21,757 nt of DNA from JAYVYM01 sp046593925 (GTDB lineage: Bacteria > Actinomycetota > Actinomycetes > Mycobacteriales > SCTD01): assembly GCA_046593925.1 (NCBI GenBank), contig JBKJQN010000051.1, positions 1 to 21,757 on the forward strand, given 5' to 3'. Position numbers and translations under genes: made by a program. This document shows positions 16,358 to 21,757 of the stretch, one piece after another (within the stretch, counting starts at the first letter, position 1; every line of letters starts with the position of its first letter). The notes beneath the pieces are model-generated. The model ran no database searches. It worked only from the letters and a program-made list of their open reading frames with translations, and was not told the DNA's origin.

Positions 16358-16942
16358 TCTCAGTCGTGTTCTACCAACTCAAGGAGCGAACGTACCCTGC
16401 AGGCTTGTCCTGGCCCGCTGCCGATGGGTGCGCCCGGGACGGCCAAGCCGCTGCAGGTGAAGCTGTCGCGGCTTCGCATCGACCGGCGGCGGCCGGTGGT
16501 GGTGCTGCTCGGCGTCCTCGGCAGCCGGCGCTCAACGTGGTCGGTCCCGGAATACATGACGGTCACCTTGAACCCCATCGCAAGCGGCAGGCACCGCCGG
16601 CGTCCGGTGGGTCGCTGCCACACACCGGCCGCGCTTCACACTTTTTCGCAGAGCACTGAGCAGCGTGCAGTCCGGCTGGGCTGCTGCTAGCGCGACCTGA
16701 AGGGTGCCGGGACGCCAGACACAAAGCGGGGACGGCGTCCGCCTCCGCTCGTCGCTGGCCGGCGTGCCGCACCCGCAACTGATTGGCTCCAGATGACGTT
16801 GAAGGCGAGGTCGCACCCTGCTGAGCAAGACCACTACTTCATCGGCCGACAGGTGCCGGAAGCGGACATCCGACAGCCGCTCATGCCGGCGAGCGGCTCT
16901 GGCGATCGAAAGCGCGACGTCAGCCGGGGGTGGCGCCGTGCC
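16358..16942. other. Long gap with no recognised gene
   Basis: Open frames on both strands are low-quality, arginine-rich and lack a ribosome binding site or family resemblance. Base composition is a little less GC-rich in places than in the flanking operon. It may be decayed sequence; I could not assign a parent gene. Confidence 0.4.
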
Positions 16943-17593
16943 TCAAGCCGCTGGCGGGAAGCGTTGATCCAGGACGGAGGCGACGTTTGTTCGCTCGGCG
17001 GCCGCCAGTTCGCCGTCGACGCGCAGGAGTTTCGCGAGGCCGCGGAGTCCGACCAGGGGCACATCGACGATGCTGCTGTTGCCGAACCAGGGCAGTTCCG
17101 TGCCGATGAAGCAGAGAGCGCCCTGGACCGGTACGGCGACGTGCACGCTGTCCAGCTCGCGGCGCACGGCGTCGACCTGCTTGAGGAGGCCGTGCACGAG
17201 TGAGGTCCTGTCCCGGCTGTTGATGTAGAGGCTCTCCGTCCGCGGTGAGAAGACGCCTCCAGTGCGTCGGACTTCGAGCGCTCCTTGGTGGGTCTTGGCG
17301 TCGATGACCCAGACGCCGGTGCCGGTGACGGCGAGGTGGTCGATGTTCGCCCTGGACAGGGTCCTGTCGGCTCGGTGGAGCCTGCGATCGTGCAGCGCGA
17401 GCACCTGTTCACCGGTGAGGGCGTCCAGTCGTTCTGCGACCGCTCGTTCGCCGGCCGCTCCCTGGGCCCAGACCCGCGTCGATGCCGGGTCGTCGGTGAG
17501 CGCCAACAGCAAGTTCCCGAGGCTTGGGTGCCGGCTGCGGATCTGCCGCTCTGGTGTCGTAGGGATCGACGGGCTGGTCTGCTGCTCGGTCAT
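16943..17593 (-). CDS. Stand-alone NERD-domain protein
   Basis: 216 residues from ATG 17593, preceded by a GAGGAGGAGC ribosome binding site. A polar N-terminal tail (about 40 residues) leads into a NERD domain: WAQGAAGERAVAERLD (42-57), NIDHLAVTGTGVWVIDAK (83-100) with Asp85 and Asp98-x-Lys100, followed by HGLLKQVDAVRREL and VQGALCFIG. NERD domains are nuclease-related, and many are fused to helicases or kinases. Here it stands alone, while a helicase-fused NERD lies at 835-2997; the two differ in sequence and are not a recent duplicate. Actual nuclease activity is not shown by sequence alone. A zinc-ribbon gene lies upstream on the same strand. Confidence 0.85.
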   Translation of the reverse strand: MTEQQTSPSIPTTPERQIRSRHPSLGNLLLALTDDPASTRVWAQGAAGERAVAERLDALTGEQVLALHDRRLHRADRTLSRANIDHLAVTGTGVWVIDAKTHQGALEVRRTGGVFSPRTESLYINSRDRTSLVHGLLKQVDAVRRELDSVHVAVPVQGALCFIGTELPWFGNSSIVDVPLVGLRGLAKLLRVDGELAAAERTNVASVLDQRFPPAA

Positions 17594-17895
17594 GGGGCTG
17601 CTCCTCCTCGAGTCGGTGACGACTGGCGGGATGGGTGCCGGCGATCGGCTGGCCGACCGACACACGTCGTCACTGTCCTCAGGTGTTCTGGCGCGGCCAG
17701 AGTGGACAGGCAGGGCGAAGTTTGTGGCGCCGGCCCTCGACACGCTCCAGACCGTGGCCCCGATCCGATTGGCCGTCCGCCGGACCTCGCGATCGTCTGA
17801 CGCCCAGTTCGTGAGCCGCAGCGACCGCGACCGGCTCCACGACCTCCTCGGCGGCATGCGCGAGCTCAGCTCACCGCACAGGCGACCCTGCACCA
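17594..17895. other. Gap between NERD and zinc-ribbon genes
   Basis: No recognised gene; minus-strand frames are arginine/serine-rich without family similarity. It probably carries the promoter of the NERD gene, but no clear elements stand out. Confidence 0.4.
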
Positions 17896-18360
17896 TCAGG
17901 CTCTCGGACTGCGCCCCGCAGTCAGCGCCGAACGGAATGCCGGCCGACGGTGCATGGCATCGAGCACCTCGGTCAGGCCGTCGGCGAGCGCGCCCAGGTC
18001 GCGGTCGTACACCCGCCCCGCGTCCAGCTGCCGAGCCAGCTCGTGCAGCGCCGGCACCCAGCCCGGACCCTTCGGCAGCGTCGGCACCTCGGCCTGCTCG
18101 ACGATGCGGACGGCTCGCTCGACCTCCACGGTGCGGTCCACCACGCGCACCACATCGTCGCCGCTGGCGCTCGCGCGACGTGCTTCCCAGGCTCGGTGAC
18201 GACAGCTGTCCGAGCACCACTTCGGCGTACGACCGACCCTCGCCACCTTCACCTGGCCGCCGCACCAACCGCACTCGAGCAGCTGGCCTGGCCGGCGCCG
18301 CGGCACTCGTTCCACACCGAGCCCTGGTCCGTCTGCCGGGGGTGACGCAGGGGGTGACAT
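17896..18360 (-). CDS. Zinc-ribbon protein of unknown function
   Basis: 154 residues from ATG 18360 (weak ribosome binding site GGAGCGG). A four-cysteine metal site is plain: Cys30 and Cys33 (LECGWCGG), then Cys49 and Cys53 (KWCSDSCRHRAWEARR), spacing C-x2-C-x15-C-x3-C, followed by a basic helix. The middle is charged (VDRTVEVERAVRIVEQ), and the C-terminal half contains LHELARQLDAGRVYDRDLGALADGL. The CSDSCRHRAWEAR pattern is frequent in small actinobacterial proteins on mobile DNA and suggests nucleic-acid binding. I recognise no named family. Confidence 0.68.
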   Translation of the reverse strand: MSPPASPPADGPGLGVERVPRRRPGQLLECGWCGGQVKVARVGRTPKWCSDSCRHRAWEARRASASGDDVVRVVDRTVEVERAVRIVEQAEVPTLPKGPGWVPALHELARQLDAGRVYDRDLGALADGLTEVLDAMHRRPAFRSALTAGRSPRA

Positions 18361-18759
18361 GGCCGCTCCGAGGCGTTAGTTACATATCCCAGCAGAATGG
18401 GCGCCTCTGCTCGGGTGGGCTTCGGCTCCAGCGCACGGATAGCGGCGGAAACATACGTCCGCGCGGGTGGCTACTGCGTCGGAACGGATCCCGGACGCTC
18501 CCCCCTACCCCTACGCCTACCCCAGCCTTGGGGCTGAAGGCGAAGACGCCGCTTGCCGATGTGGTCCGCGCTGCCGTGTGGAATTCGGAGGATCGACAGG
18601 TCCGCTGCTTGCCCTGCGCTCACTCGCAGCAGGCGGGTCAGGTGGACCGGCCGTCGATCCCGGCAGCACCGTTCGAGGCGGCACCAAGGTCGGTGATCAA
18701 CGGCGGCGGCGTCACTGCCCAGAACGAGTACGACAGGCGTTCGGCGCGGCGGGCCCACG
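18361..18759. other. Gap upstream of the excisionase-like gene
   Basis: No recognised gene. It contains an AT-richer patch (GTTAGTTACATAT at about 18375) that could be a promoter for either flanking gene, and three tandem hexamers at 18503-18520. Remaining frames look non-coding. Confidence 0.4.
18503..18520 (+). repeat. Three tandem hexamers
   Basis: CCCTAC, CCCTAC and GCCTAC follow each other without gaps, then CCC. They lie 240 bases upstream of the excisionase-like gene. They could be protein-binding sites or chance. Confidence 0.4.
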
Positions 18760-18930
18760 ATGGACGTCGCCGAGGCGGCGCTGCTGCTCGGCGTGTCGCC
18801 GTGGCTGGTGCTGCAGCAGATCGCCAAGGGCAACCTGCCGCACAAGCGGTTCGGGCGGCGCATCCTGATCCCGCGGCGCGCCTTCCTGGCCTGGCTCGAG
18901 GACGTCGACGGCGCCGAGCGCCAGGTCTAG
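18760..18930 (+). CDS. Excisionase-like MerR-type DNA-binding protein
   Basis: 56 residues from ATG 18760. Nearly the whole protein is the short winged-helix fold of the excisionase/MerR HTH_17 family: DVAEAALLLGVSPWLVLQQIAKGNLPHKRFGRRILIPRRAFLAWLE in consecutive segments, with helix-turn-helix at about 2-20 and the IGRR-type wing at 32-40. An in-frame TGA at 18694 rules out a much longer N-terminus. The usual position-1 tyrosine or arginine of the recognition helix is Trp-Leu here (SPWLVLQQ), which is unusual. Such proteins direct integrase to excise or control element genes. It converges on integrase copy 2, ending only a few bases from it. Confidence 0.7.
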   Translation: MDVAEAALLLGVSPWLVLQQIAKGNLPHKRFGRRILIPRRAFLAWLEDVDGAERQV

Positions 18931-18932
18931 AC

Positions 18933-19300
18933 ACGGGCGGTCAGGCCGGCTTCTCGTCGATGACCTCGAGCAGGTGGCCGTACCGGTCGCCATGCCGATC
19001 GGGGCATGGTCAGCGGCCGGCCTTCCTCGGCCGCATCGCGCAGCATCGACGGCAGCAGCGCAGGCACGTGCGGAACCGGTGCCCGCCGACAGCTCGGCGA
19101 CCAAGGTCCGCATCGGGGTCAGGTCTTGAGGCCAGGACGCCGACCGCCGGGCCGACGTGGTTGGCCTCCCGGCCGAGGGCGCCGGCGCTGGTGGTCGGCC
19201 GGACGGTGCGGTGCCGCAGGTCCGGCCCAGTCCCGGAACAGCGCCGCGCCGCCGGGTGGGTCCACCCACAGCCCGCGGGCCCGCTCGGTGTCGGCGCCAG
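18933..19300 (-). pseudogene. Tyrosine integrase with core deleted (copy 2)
   Basis: Both ends of an integrase gene like the one at 20095-21155 are present, but the centre is gone. Bases 18933-18988 match its 3' end (ACGGGCGGTCAGGCCGGC and the part encoding the catalytic-Tyr region). From about 19038 the match resumes at GCGCAGCATCG, which corresponds to about 20757 in copy 3, and continues to the DPRG/FRDWA region near 19300. About 580 bp are missing, replaced by about 50 unrelated bases. The lost part holds the catalytic Arg and His-x-x-Arg. Further small indels break the remaining frames. Confidence 0.78.
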
Positions 19301-19383
19301 CACATCTTGGCGACCGGTCGTGGGGAGAACCCGGGTGGACGACCGGCACTGCCGGGCGCAAGGAGGGGCGGTCCCGCCCGCCG

Positions 19384-19409
19384 CCCACAATCCCATTGTG
19401 GGCTATCAT
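19384..19409 (+). promoter_or_regulatory. Palindromic operator overlapping a -10 box
   Basis: CCCACAATCCCATTGTGGG (19384-19402) is a perfect 8-bp inverted repeat with a 3-base centre. TATCAT (19404-19409) follows directly as a good -10 box. It lies about 80 bases upstream of the AbrB-type gene, the usual place for autoregulation by a dimeric antitoxin. No -35 box is evident, so activation or an extended element may be needed. Confidence 0.6.
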
Positions 19410-19486
19410 GGTGGGGTCAGCGAGACAGCGCTATGCGGCCCCTGGCGAGCGACCGCTCAGGGCCGGAGCAGACAGGAGAGCAACGC

Positions 19487-19723
19487 ATGTCCATCCTCAT
19501 CGAGACCGATGGCCGCAGCAGGGTCGTCCTGCCCGGCTCGCGGGCGAACCAGCAGTACCTGGTGCAGGAGCATGAGGACGGGAGCCTGCTGCTGCAGCCC
19601 GCGATCGTGAAGACCGCGGCGCAGGAGCTGTACGACATGAGCCCTGAGCTGCAGGCCCTGCTGCACCGCGCCGCGGGTTCGCCCACCGTGACCCGACCGC
19701 GACGGAGCCGCCGCGAGGCCTAG
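19487..19723 (+). CDS. AbrB/SpoVT-type antitoxin
   Basis: 78 residues from ATG 19487 with AGGAG at 19474-19478. The N-terminal half (SILIETDGRSRVVLPG, then QQYLVQEHEDGSLLLQPA) matches the swapped-hairpin AbrB/SpoVT DNA-binding fold, in the form used by MazE/VapB-like antitoxins. The C-terminal half (ELYDMSPELQALLHRAA and a basic tail RPRRSRREA) would bind the toxin. A perfect palindrome with a -10 box lies upstream. A second small gene follows 20 bases later with its own strong ribosome binding site, giving the usual antitoxin-toxin order. It sits between two integrase relics. Confidence 0.75.
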   Translation: MSILIETDGRSRVVLPGSRANQQYLVQEHEDGSLLLQPAIVKTAAQELYDMSPELQALLHRAAGSPTVTRPRRSRREA

Positions 19724-19743
19724 CACCACCCCCGGAGGACCGC

Positions 19744-20004
19744 ATGGTGAGTGATGACTACAGCCCAGTCGCGGACGAGCGGCTCGACGACATGGAGGTC
19801 CACGCCGAACCCGCCCACTACAACGCGGTACTCGACGCCTGCGAGCTGATCTTCGAGCTGCCCAGCCAGGCTCAGCACCACTCCACCGCGATCACGACCG
19901 AGGACGGCGTCCGGCTGGTCCTGCCCATACCGGGCTACCCGACCAGGGTGTACTGGTCGTCCGGCCCGCCGCCCCGCATCGAGGCTGTCTTCCCGACGTC
20001 GTAA
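19744..20004 (+). CDS. Putative toxin partner of the AbrB-type antitoxin
   Basis: 86 residues from ATG 19744, ribosome binding site GGAGG at 19734-19738. The protein has an acidic N-terminus, one long helix (HYNAVLDACELIFELP), then strands STAITTEDGVRLVLPIPG and RVYWSSGPPPRIEAVFPTS. Helix followed by a short beta-sheet with an arginine-bearing strand near the end recalls small ParE/RelE-like toxins, but I see no definite catalytic set. Size, spacing and order behind an AbrB-type gene are the main evidence for a toxin role. A hairpin follows its stop. It could instead be a small unrelated cargo protein. Confidence 0.55.
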   Translation: MVSDDYSPVADERLDDMEVHAEPAHYNAVLDACELIFELPSQAQHHSTAITTEDGVRLVLPIPGYPTRVYWSSGPPPRIEAVFPTS

Positions 20005-20009
20005 CGGTT

Positions 20010-20040
20010 CTCCCCGAAGGGCGCTCGCCCCCACGGGGAG
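20010..20040 (+). terminator. Hairpin after the toxin-antitoxin operon
   Basis: CTCCCCG (20010-20016) pairs with CGGGGAG (20034-20040), with a smaller GGG/CCC stem inside. It starts 6 bases after the stop codon. No T-run follows, as is common in GC-rich actinobacterial terminators. Confidence 0.55.
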
Positions 20041-20094
20041 GGCGCGCACCCGACGAGCCATCGCCCGCCGGCTGACGACGACAACTTGGCACGC

Positions 20095-21155
20095 TCAGCC
20101 ACGGGCGGTCAGGCCGGCGTCGAGCGCGGCGAGCAGCTGCTCGTCCACGACCTCGAGCAGGTGGCCGTACCGGTCCATCGTCATGACGATCGAGGCGTGC
20201 CCGAGCCGCTCCTGGATCGCCTTGACCGGGACGCTCGCGGCGATCAGCAGCGCCACGTGTGTGCCGCAGGTCGTGGAACCGCGGCGGCGGCACCAGCCCG
20301 GCCGCGCGGACCGCCGGGACCCAGACCCGGCCGTGGAAGTTGCTCCGCCGCAGCGGCTGGCCGTCCGGCGAGGTGAACACCAGCTCACCCGAACTCCCGG
20401 CCAGGTGCGCGTCGAGCGCGGCGAGCACCGGCTGCGGCAGCGACAACGTGCGCCGGGAGCCGCGGGTCTTGGGCTGGCCGACGCTGAGCGTCCCGTTCAC
20501 GTCGACCAGGGTCTGGTCCACGTGCAGCCGGCGACGCGGCAGGTCGAGCCGGTCCCGGCGAAGCCCGGTCAGCTCGCCCCAGCGCATCCCGGTGCCGGCC
20601 GCGGTCAGCACCAGGCAGCGGTAGTGCGGGTCGACCGCGTCCAGCAGCGTCTGCAGCTGCTCGGCGGACAGGTACACCGCGTCGCAGCGCGGCGCCTGCG
20701 GCAGCGCGGTGCGCCGGCACGGGTTGGTCAGCAGCAGCCCCTGCTCGACCTCGTCGCGCAGCATCGTCGACAGCAGCGCGTGCACGTGCCGGACCGTACC
20801 GGCCGACCGGCGGGCGGACAGCTCGGCGACGAAGGTCCGGATCCGGACCGGCGTCAGGTCCTTCAGCGGTACGTCGCCGAACGCCGGGCCGAGGTGGTTG
20901 GCGTACCGGCCACGGTCACCGGCGCTGGTGGTCGGGCGGACCGTGCGGGTCGCGAACCAGGTCTCGGCCCAGTCCCGGAACAGCAGCGCCTCACCGCGCG
21001 GGTCCACCCACAGCCCGCGGGTCCGGTCGGTGTCCGCCGCCGCCAGCCACACCTTCGCCTCGGCCTTGCGGTCGAACACCCGCGAGTGCCGGTTTGCCCT
21101 TGTCGTCGCGGTACACCGCCCGGTACCGGCCCGGGGACCGCTCCACCCAGCTCAT
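20095..21155 (-). pseudogene. int: Tyrosine integrase with two frameshifts (copy 3)
   Basis: Across three frames this encodes one actinobacterial phage/ICE-type tyrosine recombinase of about 350 residues. ATG 21155 opens an AP2-like arm-binding start (SWVERSPGRYRAVYRDDKGK). An extra base near 21089-21092 shifts the frame, after which VFDRKAEAKVWLAA, LWVDPRGEALLFRDWAETW, the core-binding region and the catalytic TGMRWGELTGLRR (Arg) follow. After FHDLRHT (His-x-x-Arg) a second indel near 20256-20263 shifts again into VALLIAASVPVKAIQERLGHAS and MDRYGHLL (His and nucleophilic Tyr), ending at TGA 20095. All catalytic residues are encoded, but no single frame can make the enzyme. Sequencing error is possible. 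Confidence 0.85.
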
Positions 21156-21291
21156 GTCTGCTCCATGGGCGGACAGGTGTCGCGCCGACCCCCGGAGCGG
21201 ACACCCGCGGAGAACTTGTTCCCGAAGAACAGTTCAGCCCGGTCCAGCGGGGCCCAGAAGGGTGTGACCGAGCGCTGTCCTGTTGCGTTCC

Positions 21292-21308
21292 GCCCCACAT
21301 CTGCCCCA
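21292..21308 (+). repeat. Direct repeat left of the tRNA fragment
   Basis: GCCCCACATCTGCCCCA matches 21544-21560 at 15 of 17 positions, in the same orientation. The two flank the tRNA-His fragment and may be integrase arm-type sites or traces of duplicated element ends. Confidence 0.45.
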
Positions 21309-21381
21309 CAAGCGGTGCTCGGGAGCGTCCAGCGGACTGGGTCAGCAACCGAAAACAGCTGCTGACCTGGCACTTTGTGAA

Positions 21382-21425
21382 GGGTGAGTGACGGGGCTCG
21401 AACCCGCGACAACCGGGATCACAAG
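21382..21425 (-). other. tRNA-His 3' fragment, putative attachment site
   Basis: Read on the minus strand, these 44 bases are the 3' half of a tRNA-His(GUG). They hold the anticodon loop with TTGTGAT, the 3' anticodon stem strand CCCGG, a variable loop, the T-arm (GCGGG TTCGAGC CCCGT) and the acceptor strand CACTCAC. No 5' half (D-arm, 5' acceptor) exists upstream of it, so it is not a working tRNA. Such 3' duplicates are left when an element integrates into a tRNA gene. It lies 230 bases upstream of the integrase start. Confidence 0.72.
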
Positions 21426-21431
21426 GCCCTG

Positions 21432-21757
21432 GGATGCTCGTGGTGGTGTGGATTGCTTGAGCATACTCCCAGGTCAGAGGCGGTGTTGCACGGTCTACAC
21501 AGGTTGAGCGAAGTGGCGTGCGGAGGAGCTTTGCGAAGATTTTGCCCCACGTTTGCCCCATGATGAAGGGGGTGTGGAAGGGGCCGTCGACCCCCGGTGA
21601 GCGGGGCTGCCGTGCCGGCCTGTCGGCCTCGCCGCGCGCCCGTCGGGCTGTTTCGGAGGGTGTCGCCTGCAGTCTGTCCCAGCGCGAAGGCGAGTGTGCC
21701 GGCTTTGCCTGGGCAAATCGGGACAGGGCGCTTGATGTGTGCCCAGGTAGGCGAGAG
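21432..21757. other. End of window with no recognised gene
   Basis: Less GC-rich near the tRNA fragment, with a second copy of the GCCCCA direct repeat. No frame on either strand resembles a known protein. Minus-strand reading of the repeat gives GQTWG, which could be the tail of a gene beyond the window, but I cannot confirm that. Confidence 0.35.
21544..21560 (+). repeat. Direct repeat right of the tRNA fragment
   Basis: GCCCCACGTTTGCCCCA, partner of the repeat at 21292-21308 (15 of 17 bases identical). Confidence 0.45.

Noticed and set aside
18501..18522. CRISPR or iteron array
   Set aside because: Only three 6-base units without spacers; too short for either.
17262..19610. Very long plus-strand open frame of 782 codons
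   Set aside because: It runs antisense to the NERD gene and the zinc-ribbon gene, then across the excisionase-like gene and an integrase relic. Its product is arginine/proline-rich with no family resemblance.
21382..21500. Complete tRNA-His gene
   Set aside because: Only the 3' half is present. The bases upstream on the minus strand contain no D-arm, no 5' acceptor strand and no partner for the CCCGG anticodon stem.
20863..21561. 232-codon minus-strand frame spanning the tRNA fragment
   Set aside because: It reads through the tRNA fragment (giving the usual GFEPRHSPF artefact) and then overlaps the integrase in a wrong frame.

Overview
The window looks like a piece of an Actinomycetota chromosome. 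It is very GC-rich in all genes, GTG starts are common, coding strands are strongly GC-biased at third positions, and the recognisable families (NERD-UvrD helicase, actinobacterial-type MazF, SipW-type peptidase operon, AP2-like-arm tyrosine integrase) are typical of that phylum. I cannot fix the genus from sequence alone.

Layout. (1) 1-6084 is a helicase/nuclease block: the C-terminal end of a DUF3427 helicase, a NERD-UvrD helicase, and a DUF2075 helicase with a PD-(D/E)xK-like N-terminus. A frameshifted family-43 glycosidase lies between the last two on the other strand. (2) 6297-9445 is mobile and degraded: a MazEF toxin-antitoxin pair, an N-terminal scrap of a tyrosine integrase, and a pRiA4b ORF-3-like gene cut by a complete IS630-family element with TA target duplication. 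(3) 9604-11311 is a compact secretion operon: a TasA/camelysin-like surface protein, its SipW-type signal peptidase, and a small secreted cysteine-containing protein. (4) 11662-16338 is a tightly coupled five-gene operon: polar amino-acid ABC transporter (lipoprotein, permease, ATPase) followed by a dipeptide-epimerase-family protein and a DUF1611 protein. Those last two match the DgcA/DgcN pair of D-glutamate catabolism, so the operon probably imports and converts D-glutamate or a related D-amino acid. (5) 16943-18360 holds a stand-alone NERD-domain protein and a CxxC zinc-ribbon protein. (6) 18760-21425 is a decayed integrative element or stack of elements: a small excisionase-like gene, a core-deleted integrase copy, an AbrB-type antitoxin with an unfamiliar 86-residue partner, a third integrase copy broken by two frameshifts, and a 44-nt 3' fragment of tRNA-His that looks like an attachment site.

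The main theme is repeated integration near a tRNA-His-type site: three related integrase relics, all on the minus strand and all damaged differently, with a toxin-antitoxin module next to two of them. The D-glutamate and SipW operons look intact and functional. No rRNA, complete tRNA or CRISPR array is visible.
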